From Akanthomyces muscarius (Eukaryota; Ascomycota; Sordariomycetes; Hypocreales; Cordycipitaceae): a stretch of 64,000 nucleotides of DNA. Of this stretch, positions 34,226 through 44,554 are shown in pieces (within the stretch, counting starts at the first letter, position 1; each line of letters starts with the position of its first letter). The DNA is taken from positions 2,170,001-2,234,000 of the forward strand of contig NC_079246.1 in assembly GCF_028009165.1 (NCBI RefSeq), read 5' to 3'. Both the position numbers and the translations under genes were made by a program. A model generated the notes under the pieces. It did not search any database and was not told the origin of the DNA. It saw only the letters and a list, made by a program, of their open reading frames with translations.

Positions 34226-35248
34226 ATGGCCGACAAGTCGCACGAACCCGTCCAGCCCATCCACCCCTCCATGGAGGGCAAGCTGGACCCCGCCTTCGTC
34301 AAGCTCTACAACGACAACGTCGCGTACAAGCCCAACGGCCCCATTGACCTGGCCGTCCTGCGCAAGCACTACTCACAGCTCTACAGCTACGGCACCGGTG
34401 CGGCCCCCGAGGCCGCGCGCACCTACGACACGACGTTCCCGCTCGAGGACGGCACCGAGATTGGACTGCGCGTGTACGAGCCCGACTCCAAGGGCCCCTG
34501 GCCCGTCCACGTCGACTTCCACGGCGGCGGCTGGGGCCTCGGCGACCTCGACACCGAGGCGCACATCTGCAAGCACATTTCCAAAAAGGCCAACGTCGTC
34601 GTCATTGACGTCGCCTACCGCCTCGTGCCCGAGCACCCGTACCCGATCCAGATCACCGACAGCTGGGCTGCGCTGCAGCACGTCCACAAGCACGGCGCCG
34701 CCAAGTTCAACATCAAGCCCGACAGCATCTCCATCGGCGGCGTCTCCGCCGGCGGCTGCATCGCGCTCGCCCTCGCGCACCTGGCCCGCGACGCCGGCCT
34801 CCCCGTGCGCCTGGTCGCGGCCGGCACGCCCGTCGTCGACGACCTGCCGGCCACGCCCGCCGAGTCGCCGCACGCGTCGATGCGCGAGAACGAGTTTGCG
34901 CCGACGCTCAACTGGGCGCGCCTGGCCTTCTTCAACCGCTACAAGTTCCCCGAGGACCCGGCCGAGTGCAGGGCCGCCAAGGACAAGATGGGCTGGTTCG
35001 CGAACCTGCTCGACGCACCCAGCTTCAAGGACCTGCCGCGGACGGTGATTTACACGGCGGGCGCCGACCCGCTGCGCGACGAGGGCGAGGCGTACGCCAG
35101 GAAGCTGTTTGAAAATGGCAACGAGGTCATTGTCAAGCGGTTCGTGGGCGTGCCGCATCCGTTTATGCACATGGACGGCAGCCTGAAGCAGGGCAGCGAG
35201 TTTATCGACGAGACGGCGCGTTATGTGCGCCTAGCTCACTGGGACTAG
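34226..35248 (+). CDS. HSL-type alpha/beta hydrolase (esterase)
   Basis: Single exon, 340 residues, starting MADKSHEPVQPIHPSMEG. The oxyanion-hole motif HGGGWG is at 99-104, the nucleophile elbow GVSAGG at 172-177 (Ser174), the likely acid in AGADPLRDEG (Asp281) and the likely base in VPHPFMH (His311). This is the hormone-sensitive-lipase branch of alpha/beta hydrolases. There is no signal peptide, so it is probably cytosolic. The third-position GC content is very high, giving a long open frame on the opposite strand that is not a gene. Natural substrates in this family range from short esters to lactones and cannot be fixed. Confidence 0.88.
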   Translation: MADKSHEPVQPIHPSMEGKLDPAFVKLYNDNVAYKPNGPIDLAVLRKHYSQLYSYGTGAAPEAARTYDTTFPLEDGTEIGLRVYEPDSKGPWPVHVDFHGGGWGLGDLDTEAHICKHISKKANVVVIDVAYRLVPEHPYPIQITDSWAALQHVHKHGAAKFNIKPDSISIGGVSAGGCIALALAHLARDAGLPVRLVAAGTPVVDDLPATPAESPHASMRENEFAPTLNWARLAFFNRYKFPEDPAECRAAKDKMGWFANLLDAPSFKDLPRTVIYTAGADPLRDEGEAYARKLFENGNEVIVKRFVGVPHPFMHMDGSLKQGSEFIDETARYVRLAHWD

Positions 35249-35324
35249 AGGAATAGCGGCAAGTGACGAATGTTATGTAGATCAATAATAATAATGAGCT
35301 TTGCATGGCGCATCAAGAACTGCC

Positions 35325-35529
35325 GTTACTTATAAGAGAGTGTAATATTAGTGATATTAATAACGGGACGACTGTTACTTGTAGTAAATGTGATGTCAAT
35401 GAAAACAGAGCCGCTACTTGCAAGAAATGTGCTGACAGTGAGAAGATGGCTGTTACTTATGATATACGTGATATGAATGATGTGATAGCTGTTACTCGAA
35501 ATGAATGTGATGTCAATAACAGGCGCTGC
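35325..35529 (+). repeat. Degenerate 39-bp minisatellite
   Basis: Units beginning GTTACT or GCTACT start at 35374, 35413, 35452 and 35491, exactly 39 bases apart, and are preceded by a diverged 49-base unit starting at 35325. Shared inner words include aaatgtgatgtcaat. A unit length divisible by three leaves one plus-strand frame open across it, but no start context or family supports a protein. Confidence 0.8.
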
Positions 35530-36774
35530 TCCAAGCTTGCAACGACCCTCACACACACTGGCGAGACGCAACAGAGTGAAACCGGCCCACTGTTGTGTGT
35601 CGCCTTGTCCGGAGGCTTGCAGCAGAAGCGGCACAGAAGCTCTGGGCGTGGCTTCTAGCTGCGTTCCACGTGTCTCGGCTGCAGCACCAGCCGTTGCGGA
35701 TTTTATTGAATCAAGTTTTCTGGGTGGGAGCGAGCTGACGGGATTGAAAGGGCGCCATTTGATGCGTCCTCCTATCCGCATCACCAGCAAGTAAATTCTG
35801 TGGCTGGCACCGGCAGCCAGAAATACGGACGGTGGGGGAAGGAGGGGGGCGGCCTTTGATATCGTTAGCGGGCATTGCGGGCTTCGCTCACACGTTTTTT
35901 CCTTCTTAGCGGGCGGTGGCGCGACAGACCAGGGCCGTGCGGAGCAGAGCTGCAGGGGAGGCGGGCGCACTGTGCTGGGGTCAAGGCTGCAGCGGGCTGG
36001 GGAGAGGCACAAAGAAAAGATACTGCGATATACCTATGTACAGATGTCTTGAAGTTTACAGAGCACGAACAACTTGCTTCTCGCAGATTTGTTTGTTCTT
36101 AAAACTGCGAGAACATGGCATCTCTCGCGCATTTACGGGTAGCTGTCCCGTAGACACCCTCGTGGCGTTGGGGTGTTGAGCCGGCAAACCCGCTGCAAGC
36201 ACATGGGGCAGGCGGAACTCTCCATGCTGGCGGGATTTTCTGGCTTGGGTTCGTCCTCGTCTGGGGTGTGTGTCTGCCCCTCGCAGCAACCATGCTGCAG
36301 GCAGCTGCAGGGAGCAGAGTGAGATGATGCTGTCGAGCGGAAGTCCCGACAAGTCACAGGGCGCAACGTGGGCATGGTGTGCATTTGCGTATCTCGCTGC
36401 TGTGAGGACAGTTGACAATAACTTAAGGTGCTGTTGATTCTGTCCGTGATCAAATAACCAATGCTCTGTTTGCTCAGAGCCAGCCACGCTTGGCGTATTC
36501 CCGGTACCCTGTTTAAACGAAAATACAGTGTCACACCACCTTGCGGCGCACTGTAAACTGTCGCTAGCGTCCCCCAACGCTCCGCTGTGATTCGCCGGGT
36601 GCGGCTGGTGGTGTGCTCAATCCCCCTCCACGACCGTCGACGACCAGGCCCGGCCACCAAAACTAGGCCTACTCGGGCCCGAGGCGCTTGTGCAAACAGA
36701 GGGGATCTGCACTCTTTTGCTTCTGGCCTGTCAACTGTCTTGCCCTGCTTGTCACGGCTTGTCTCTTGCCAGTC

Positions 36775-36811
36775 TCCAGTGCCAGTGCCAGTGCCAGTGC
36801 CAGTGCCAGTC
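36775..36811 (+). repeat. CCAGTG hexanucleotide repeat
   Basis: About six near-perfect copies of CCAGTG in tandem, roughly 430-460 bases upstream of the zinc-cluster regulator ATG and likely within its promoter or 5' leader. Confidence 0.85.
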
Positions 36812-37239
36812 CCAGGCAAAGCCAAGGGCCCGTCCCCAGTGGATATTCCAGATCACCTACCCAGCTTGCCCCCGTCTCCCGCTGATGACCAAGCCCGCTC
36901 TCCTCTCCAGCTCCATCACTCGTTACCTAGTTGGCTAGCCCCCAAGCCCATCCCGATGCCTTCCCTCATCGTCGCCTTTCCCTCCTTGCTTCTCCATCGA
37001 CTCGACCATCTGCGCGCCATCTGATACACCGTCGCCTACCCATCCGTTCCCGCCACTCGCATCTCTCGACCATTCTCTCGCCTGCCGCCTGCCGCCTGTG
37101 ATTCCCAATTTCTGCAACCTCGGCTCGGCCCGCCAAAACACAAAGCGACCAGAAATCAGACCACCCCCTCTCCCGTTAACAAACACATACAACGAATCGC
37201 CACCATCGCTCGCCGCCCACCATCCTCGTCGACCTCGCT

Positions 37240-39090
37240 ATGGGCTCCGACAGCAGGCCTGTGTGCCATCGCTGCGCGCAGATCAAGCAGGCTTGCGACG
37301 GTAACCTGCCCTGCGCGCGATGCGTCCGACTGAGCCTGCCCTGTATGCCCCGAGATGCCGTCAACACCAGCGACGCATACCCGGGCTCCATGGGCGACAT
37401 GCCCAAGGCCCGCATTCGCCGTGTCCAGACCGGCTGCTTGATGTGCAAGCGCCGCAAGAAGAAGTGCGACGAGACCAAGCCTCGCTGCGGTGATTGTCGC
37501 CGCCTCTGTCTCGACTGCGCCTGGCCTCCTGAGCGCTCCAAGGATAAGTCTCCGAGCCTGTCCGGACACAAGGACTCTCCCTCGGAGAAAATGGGCAGCG
37601 ATCCCACCATAATCGAAATCCCCATCCGTCAAAGCCAGAGCCCTAGCCCGAGTTCAAGCAGCTCACCGCGCTCGAATGGCAGCGTCAATGGGAGAAGTAA
37701 CAGCAATGCGAGCAGCTACCACGCCGACGTCAAACCAAAGTTTGCCGTCATCAAGCACGATAGTTCAGCATCGGATGGCGAGGCAGTCTCCGACAAGGTC
37801 TCTTGGGACCTGTCTACATCGCCTCCCACCTGGGTAGAAGCCTTTACTCCCGTCAGCAACGGCAGCGCCCACGATGCCATGGACCCCAGTAATGGCACCC
37901 TATCCGTCTATATTCCGCAACTACTACCCCAGCTCCAAACAACAAACGACCGCGCCCTGATGAACCATTACTCCACAATAGTCTCTTCCATACTCTCGAG
38001 GAGGAACTCGACCAACAACCCGTACAACCATTACCTCCTTCCTATGGCCCAGGGCAACGACCTTGTCCTTCACTGCATTCTCGCCTTGTCGGCGAACCAC
38101 TGGCGCAAGCTGCAGCCGTCTCTCGGCAGCAGAGGGCTTTATCACCAGGGCAAAGCAGCATCGGCACTAGCCCAACTGCTGCCGCATGTTGACAAGCAGA
38201 GCGCGGACATTGCTCTCGTAGCAAGTCTACTGCTCTGCATGACTGAGTTGTTCGATGGAACTAGTGAAGGGTGGAAACTGCATCTCAAGGGCGCCAAGCG
38301 ACTATTGATTACCCTAATGACACAGCAGGGCGAAATGTTAACGGGCCACTACAAGTTTCTGCTGAGACTGGCGCGATTCCTCGATTCTGCCGCCACCACA
38401 TCCACTTGCCGACCGCCCCTGATTGGAGATGAGGAAGCCGAGGCCGCCGCACTCAACCGCTTATCGTTTAGTCCTGACGAAGAGGACAGTGCAGTCTATG
38501 GCATCCCCAAAGAGCTCTTCCACCTCCTCGATCTTGTCAACACACTCGCAGACAAGCGCAAGACGAGAGTGGATCGCGCCTCCGAGGCTGCGTTCCGCGA
38601 AGAGGCACAGCAGGTAGAGGAGCGCATCAACCATTGGTCGTACGAATACGGCGGCATGTCCCGCGCCGTCTACTCCATGTCTCCCAGCAGTGATGACGTG
38701 CTGCACGCGGCCGTGGCCTTTGAGAATGCCGTCCGCCTGCGTCTGCACCAGGTTGTCGAGGGGTACGAGCTCACAGATCCCAAGGTCGACCAGTGCGTCG
38801 CGGGCATCCTCGAAGCCGTGCAAAAGATTCGCTACGGCAGCCCGCTCGAGGCGTGCGTGCTGTTCCCGCTCGTCATGGCCGGCGGCTCGTGCTCTAAATA
38901 CGAGCACAGGCTGATTATTCAGGATCGTCTGCTCGTCATGGAGAGGACGTGCGGCTTCGGATACGTCTTTAATGCAAGGGATCTTGTGGAACGTGTCTGG
39001 TCGCGACGAGATGATACGGCCGGCACCGGCGCGATTGTCAACTGGGCGCGTATCCGGTACGAGGAAATGCATGGGCTGGTTGTCTTTTAA
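37240..39090 (+). CDS. Transcription factor with two Zn2Cys6 clusters
   Basis: Single exon, 616 residues. Two zinc clusters sit in tandem. The first is C9-x2-C12-x6-C19-x5-C25-x2-C28-x6-C35 (CHRCAQIKQACDGNLPC), short of the usual basic residues between Cys 2 and Cys 3. The second is C66-x2-C69-x6-C76-x6-C83-x2-C86-x6-C93 (CLMCKRRKKKC), fully canonical. A Ser-rich linker (about 100-165) leads to a middle/C-terminal region typical of the Fungal_trans_2 family (LVLHCILALSANHWRKL, LLLCMTELFDG). It is probably nuclear and DNA-binding. It is the only regulator among the metabolic genes at 32-57 kb, so local control of these genes is possible but unproven. Confidence 0.9.
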   Translation: MGSDSRPVCHRCAQIKQACDGNLPCARCVRLSLPCMPRDAVNTSDAYPGSMGDMPKARIRRVQTGCLMCKRRKKKCDETKPRCGDCRRLCLDCAWPPERSKDKSPSLSGHKDSPSEKMGSDPTIIEIPIRQSQSPSPSSSSSPRSNGSVNGRSNSNASSYHADVKPKFAVIKHDSSASDGEAVSDKVSWDLSTSPPTWVEAFTPVSNGSAHDAMDPSNGTLSVYIPQLLPQLQTTNDRALMNHYSTIVSSILSRRNSTNNPYNHYLLPMAQGNDLVLHCILALSANHWRKLQPSLGSRGLYHQGKAASALAQLLPHVDKQSADIALVASLLLCMTELFDGTSEGWKLHLKGAKRLLITLMTQQGEMLTGHYKFLLRLARFLDSAATTSTCRPPLIGDEEAEAAALNRLSFSPDEEDSAVYGIPKELFHLLDLVNTLADKRKTRVDRASEAAFREEAQQVEERINHWSYEYGGMSRAVYSMSPSSDDVLHAAVAFENAVRLRLHQVVEGYELTDPKVDQCVAGILEAVQKIRYGSPLEACVLFPLVMAGGSCSKYEHRLIIQDRLLVMERTCGFGYVFNARDLVERVWSRRDDTAGTGAIVNWARIRYEEMHGLVVF

Positions 39091-39305
39091 AGCACAGGAG
39101 CGATTCTCTTATTCTTTTCATTTTTTATTTTCTTTTACAAATCTTTGTTTCTACATAGACTTACTTTTCACATCCAACGAATACTACGATCTAGCGCTGC
39201 GCTTCAATACATACACTCTGACACATTGCAATGATGCTACTTGTTTATCCATTCAGCCTGTTCTCTCATCGTACAATTACTACATGTGTCATTTGCCCCC
39301 TTCCC

Positions 39306-40550
39306 TCATGCTGTTTCCTTTTTATACTCTGCCACCAGCTCGGCAATGTGCGCATGCATGTCATACCCGCACACCTCCTCAATCGTCAGCTTCCCTGGCC
39401 GATCGCTCGCGCTGCTCCAGCCGATGCGCTCCCTGATGTCGGTCCTCGCGCGGCGGCTCGCCTCCTGCAGCCTCGTCGCGCGCGGCTTCCTCACCCGCTC
39501 ATACACCTGCAGCTTATCCCTAACGCCGACGTCCGCGTACCGCTCCGAAAACAGGATGCCCAGCGCGCCCGCGTCCTCCATGGCCATGCACGCGCCCTGC
39601 GACTGGTCCGGCATCATGGGGTGCGCGGCATCCCCAAGCAGCGCGGCGGCGCCTTGCGTCCAGCGCGGGTACGGCGCGTGGTTGTACAGCCGCCACATGT
39701 TGATGTCCTCGGCGTTTTCAAACAGCAGCCGCATGCGCGGGTCGAGGTCGGGGAACGTGGCGGCGAGGTTGGCGCCCGTGGTGGAGAGGTGCCAGCTGTC
39801 GGTCTGCGGGCCGTTCCTGGAGGCCGGGTAGAAGCAGTAGCAGCTGACGACGGCGTTGTCGGAGCACGGGCTCATGACAATCTTCTCGATGCCCTCGCCG
39901 CCCCAAAACTCAATGGCGCTGTTGTCGGCAAACTCCTGCAGGCCCAGCTCGGCGAGCCGGTCGCGGCGGATGATGCACCGGTAGCAGCACGACTCGGACG
40001 GCGCGACCTCGGGCTCGACGCCGAGCTGCGTGCGCATCACGCTGCGGATGCCATCCGCGCAAATGACCGCGTCGTGCTGCGCCGCGTTTCCATTCTCAAA
40101 CGCGATCCTCCCCGTCTCCGGGTCCAGCGCCGTCGCCCTGTGCCACGTCTTCAGCACCGCCGGCGGCCCTTGCCCCTCCGTCGCCAGCGCCGTGTCTTTG
40201 AGGAGCCGGTGCAGGTCGATGCGGTGAAAGTTGTTGTAGTCGGTGCCGAAGCGCGCGCGGTAGTCGCCGAGCGGGTACGTGCCGGTGACGTCGCCCGACG
40301 CCCACGCGTGCCGGACGAGGCTGCGCAGGACGACGGGCCGGGCGCGGGCAATGTCGACGGACCACTCCTGCAGGAAGCGCGAGCCGTTGGAGGCGAGCGA
40401 GAGGGAGGCGCCGACCTCGCCGCCAAAGTCGTACCGCTCGTACACGGTCACGGCGTGGCCGGCCCGGCGCAGGGCGATGGCGGCGCCGAGACCCCCGAGG
40501 CCGGAGCCGATGATGGCAACGTCGTAGGAGGGGGGGTTCGTGGTGGACAT
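39306..40550 (-). CDS. FAD-dependent monooxygenase (salicylate hydroxylase-like) 2
   Basis: Single exon, 414 residues, starting MSTTNPPSYDVAIIGSGLGG. The ADP-binding GSGLGGLG is at about 15-22, a DG-type motif in CADGIRSVMR near 165, and the FAD motif ALLGDAAHPMMP at about 301-312, followed by SQGACMAMEDAGAL. This is the class A flavin monooxygenase pattern, closest by eye to salicylate hydroxylase and 6-hydroxynicotinate-type enzymes. It is not a close copy of the enzyme at 32009. No signal peptide. It is convergent with the regulator at 37240, 215 bases away. Confidence 0.87.
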   Translation of the reverse strand: MSTTNPPSYDVAIIGSGLGGLGAAIALRRAGHAVTVYERYDFGGEVGASLSLASNGSRFLQEWSVDIARARPVVLRSLVRHAWASGDVTGTYPLGDYRARFGTDYNNFHRIDLHRLLKDTALATEGQGPPAVLKTWHRATALDPETGRIAFENGNAAQHDAVICADGIRSVMRTQLGVEPEVAPSESCCYRCIIRRDRLAELGLQEFADNSAIEFWGGEGIEKIVMSPCSDNAVVSCYCFYPASRNGPQTDSWHLSTTGANLAATFPDLDPRMRLLFENAEDINMWRLYNHAPYPRWTQGAAALLGDAAHPMMPDQSQGACMAMEDAGALGILFSERYADVGVRDKLQVYERVRKPRATRLQEASRRARTDIRERIGWSSASDRPGKLTIEEVCGYDMHAHIAELVAEYKKETA

Positions 40551-43099
40551 GGTGCTTGGGACGATATCTACAAAGCAGCGGCGAAGGGAAAGCAGCAGTG
40601 GCGAGAGTTTAATACGTCCGAGGAGAGAGTGAGAAAAAGAAAAGTCGCCGAAAGATTGTTTGTTGGCTGGCGGCGGCAGCCTTTCCCCTCACCTTCTTCT
40701 CCTCATTGCCTTATCGGGACCGCGGGTACCCCAGAATCGTGGAGGCTTGGGGCGGTCCGCCCGATACACGATATTGACTCATTCTATACAGTAGATGTGC
40801 ATGTACGGCGCGCAAATAATGAAACCTCTTCCTGGCTGCCGTCGGTCTCTCGCCTGAAGATGTGTGTAGCGCGTCCCGCCGCGACGGGTAGTCGATCCGC
40901 GGGCGTGGAGGGGTCAGTGGACGCGCAGCGCCCTCAAACGGCCATGCGACGGTAGTTGGAGCCATGGCACAGGCACTCGATTGTTTCTACCGCTTTTACT
41001 GGAAATGGAGCCAATTGTCTGTCGTTTTGCTAGCCTGTTTGATCGCGGCATGCCAATTGCGCAGGCGTCTATTCCAGGTAGCTAGACAGAGCTGACACTT
41101 TCACCGAGCCGTCGTCGTCTTTAGGTCACCAGGAAGACACTAAGAAAGAGGTCAGTGGACCCTAGTTGGTCACTGCGAATGGGGACAACGACAAAAGGGT
41201 GGAAGAGAGTAAAGGGATAAAGAAGATGAAGTAAACCATCTCTCAATTCTTTCTTATAGCTGGCAGATTCCTGAAACTAGCGGCGCCTGTTTTTGTCATT
41301 CACTTGCTCAGACTGTCAGCCTCGATGTGGTCATTTGCCAATATTGGCAACTATTTTGGCCATCTATGGTAAAATACACAGTCCGGACTCGCTCTCACCT
41401 CTCACCGGCGAAGCTTGTCTCGGCGAAAGCCAAACCAGGCTACTGGCGGTATGCAAATCGGGCATTTATCCTCGCAGTGCCGGGGTCTGCACCTGACTAG
41501 ACTGTCTTGTGCCGAAGCCATGATACTGGTAGAACATGGTGTGAGCGGCGAATCCCTCGCCCCTCTGTGGTCTGCAGTTTCGTCTCATCAGCACTAGCTC
41601 TAGCACCATCGCCATGCGCCCATCTGCCGACCACAGCGCCCCATGTAGTCCAATTTGCATGCAATCGAGCATCATACATGCATGGGTCGCTTAAAGGCCG
41701 TCAGCATACCAGTAGGGTTACTGCACAGCATGTTCCGTACCTACGTCGCAGCGCAGCGCAGCGGCCACCGACATTGCACGTGGGCAGGGCTATGATGGGC
41801 GGCGCCGACAATGTTTATTAACGAATGGCGCTACGAGAAAACGTGCACTCTGCCTTTGATGGCCTTTGATGGAAAAATAATTAACCAAGGGATTAATTGA
41901 CGACCTCGGGCCAGGCAGGTTGTGTAAGGCAGGGATCGTCGGTGTCCCGCCGCTGACGGCCGCTTTACCCGTCCGGGCAAAGAAGAACTTCGCGAAAGCC
42001 GGCTTTTTCGCACACCGATGGAAGAGGCGCCCTGCAGCCAAGGTGAGAGTGATCTTGAAGAGTCCGGCTGACGTGTGGGAGGGCAGTATCACGAAAGTGT
42101 GACAATGGCCAGCGTCTCGCCAGGCACATTGCAGTTTAGAAGCCTAGCATGCACCGGGAACTCGGGGCATGTGCGCGCAGCAGCCGTGGGGGGCACCAAC
42201 GGTTCGTTCCCGGCGCGGTGGAATCGGAATTGCACCGAAAGGGCCCGTGAGGTCAATGCAGCATTGAATGGAGATGGGGACGTGCCGTGCAGGCATTGGC
42301 CAGGTGGCGATGTGAACACTGATCTTCACAGCCAAGTCTCACTTGATTGGATTACCCATTTTGTCTGACTTGACTGCGCGAAAAATACAGACCGTCCATG
42401 CGCTGTAAGACTGATGACGGAAGACCGTAGGTAGACTTGCCCCTCTATTGGAAACATGGCGAGTGTTGGGTTACATTCTGCATTTAATAGCCCACAAATC
42501 ACTATAGCTGCGCACTACTAATTCGCGTTGCTCGCTCGGCTTATATCACCTCCCCAGTCTTGCGGTAGGACAGTCGGAATGGAGTTCTTTACGATGGGTT
42601 CTGGATTTGCGTGCTGGGACAAGGGCTTATTCTTTACAAAACCTGGTGACTTGCAACGTCTTCCGAGACACCGTTGCTGCCCGTCCCCTCTTTCCTCAAC
42701 CGCTGAAAAGGGTCTCACCACTCGTTCCCGCGGTCTTATCGCACCCAAGACCTGTCACCCTGTTTGCCGTATTAACTGGCACTTGGAGCCCGCACTTGGA
42801 GAATTGTCAAGTCTGAAGGGGTTTCTTTCTTCTTTTGCGCTCTACAAGCGTCGGTGATACAACTAAGATTCTAGTGCAAGCAGTTGGTGCAGCGCACGCA
42901 AAATTGTACCATCGTGAACAAGCCAACGCGGACTGAGAGGTCTTAGACAAAATAAGGGCCAAGCCTCACAACTCATCACATCCGAGACTCCTGAATTCCC
43001 GGGGCCAGGCAAGATTGGGAAACCACGACCAACCCCTCTCGCCACCCCTCCTCATCCCCTTTTTACTTTTACAGTTTTCTCAAGACAACGGCAGCAAAA
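40551..43099. other. Long intergenic region
   Basis: About 2.5 kb with no coding sequence that I can support on either strand. A CT-rich stretch just before 43100 (42975-43085) looks like the leader of the permease gene. No repeats of note beyond a short tandem of tgatggcctt near 41857. Confidence 0.5.
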
Positions 43100-44554
43100 A
43101 TGTCGATATCCGACGATGAGGGCTACGGCTCCAGCCAGGCGCCACTGGTCCGGCGCGACGAGGTTGAGCTGCAGCGCATCTACCGAAAGATCGACTGGGT
43201 CATCCTGCCGCTCATGTTCATGTGCTACTTTCTCGAGTTCCTCGACAAGATCCTCATCGGCTACGCCAACGTCATGGGCCTCGAAAAGGACCTGCACCTC
43301 AAGCCCGGCCAGTTCCAGTGGCTGGCGACGGTGCTGTACATTGGCATGGCGGCCGCGCAGCTGCCGCAGGGCGCGCTCATCCAGCGCTACCCCGTCAGCA
43401 AGGTGCTCGGCGCCAACGTCTTCTTCTGGGGCGTGCTCGTCTGCTGCATGGCCGCCGCGCGGGATTTCGCCGGCATCGCCGTCCTGCGCACCCTGCTCGG
43501 CGTGCTCGAGGCCGTCGTCGCGCCGGCGCTCATCATGGTCACGACGCAGTGGTACACGAAGCAGCAGGCCGTGCCGCGCATGGGGCTCTGGTACAGCGGC
43601 ATCGGCTTCGGCCAGATTGTCGGCGGCCTGATCTCGTGGGCGGCCCAGCATGCCAAGAACACGTCATTTCAGAGCTGGCGCATCATGTTTGCGGTCGCCG
43701 GCGTCGTCAACGTCGTGACTGGCGTTGCCGTCTTCTTCTTCCTCCCCAAGAACTTGGAATCGGCCAAGTTTCTCAGCGAAAAGGAAAAGGACATTGTTCA
43801 GCAGAGCCTACTCATGGACCAGGCCGGCAACGGTCAAAAGGTCTTTCACTGGTCAGGCATCCGGGAAGCACTGGTCGACATGCAGGTCCTACTATTTGTC
43901 CTCTTCACCCTGGCCACCGTCATTCCTTCCGGCTTCATCACGTCCTTTTCTGCCGTGGTGATTCGATCCTTTGACTTTGGCCCGATGGAAGCGGCCCTAC
44001 TCAACATGCCGTCGGGTGCCGTGACCATCATCGGTACCACGGTGTCGACAGTCGCAATTTTGTACAACTTTCCCCGGTGGCTCGGCATGGTGCTGTTGCT
44101 CATCCCCAGCATGCTTGGCGCCGGGCTCATGTCTTTTGCCAAATCAAAAGGCGCTGCACTCACTGGTGTATACTTGATCAACTTGGACATTGCGCCGCTT
44201 GTATTGCTATTCAGCATGGTGGGTGCCAATGTTCAGGGATACACGAAGAAGGTCTTTGTGACTGGGGCGGTGTCGTTTGCCAATGCATGCGCGTGCATCA
44301 TCGGACCGCAGACATTTCGACCAGAAGACGCTCCGCAATATATACCGGCCAAGATTACCGTATTCTGCGTCACTGGGCTAGGCATTGTCGTTGCTGTGCT
44401 TTTGCGAATATTGTATGGGGTGCGTAATCGCGGCAATGCGGCCGCGAGAAGAGCAGCCGTCGATGCGATTGCTCGAGGAGAGGCCGATGCCACAAAGGTT
44501 CTGAATGAGGAAGAGACTGATCTGAAAAACAACAAATTTATATATGTGTATTAA
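43100..44554 (+). CDS. Dal5-like MFS anion:cation symporter
   Basis: Single exon, 484 residues with about twelve hydrophobic spans and a charged central loop (about 205-245). The start IYRKIDWVILPLMFMCYFLE then FLDKILIGYANVMGL is the signature of the fungal Dal5/ACS family, whose members carry allantoate, nicotinate, pantothenate or other carboxylates. LRTLLGVLEAVVAPALIM matches the conserved TM4 region. The substrate is not evident. It sits in the middle of the metabolic run and could bring in a substrate for the oxygenases around it; this is inference from position only. Confidence 0.88.
   Translation: MSISDDEGYGSSQAPLVRRDEVELQRIYRKIDWVILPLMFMCYFLEFLDKILIGYANVMGLEKDLHLKPGQFQWLATVLYIGMAAAQLPQGALIQRYPVSKVLGANVFFWGVLVCCMAAARDFAGIAVLRTLLGVLEAVVAPALIMVTTQWYTKQQAVPRMGLWYSGIGFGQIVGGLISWAAQHAKNTSFQSWRIMFAVAGVVNVVTGVAVFFFLPKNLESAKFLSEKEKDIVQQSLLMDQAGNGQKVFHWSGIREALVDMQVLLFVLFTLATVIPSGFITSFSAVVIRSFDFGPMEAALLNMPSGAVTIIGTTVSTVAILYNFPRWLGMVLLLIPSMLGAGLMSFAKSKGAALTGVYLINLDIAPLVLLFSMVGANVQGYTKKVFVTGAVSFANACACIIGPQTFRPEDAPQYIPAKITVFCVTGLGIVVAVLLRILYGVRNRGNAAARRAAVDAIARGEADATKVLNEEETDLKNNKFIYVY

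Larger units (their letters stand above)
35249..37239. other. Long intergenic region with minisatellite and hexamer repeat
   Basis: No gene is supported. It contains the 39-bp minisatellite (35325-35530) and a CCAGTG-type hexamer run (36775-36811). The last 400 bases are pyrimidine-rich and look like the long 5' leader of the transcription factor gene at 37240. Confidence 0.5.

Noticed and set aside
34373..35170. 265-residue open frame opposite the esterase
   Set aside because: Antisense shadow of high-GC codons; the catalytic motifs are all on the plus strand.
35305..35658. 117-residue frame through the minisatellite
   Set aside because: Opened by a repeat whose unit is a multiple of three; no family and a poor start, so reported only as a repeat.
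39231..40955. 574-residue open frame on the plus strand
   Set aside because: It lies opposite the flavin monooxygenase and is Arg/Ala/Pro-rich without motifs, as expected for the antisense of a GC-rich coding sequence.
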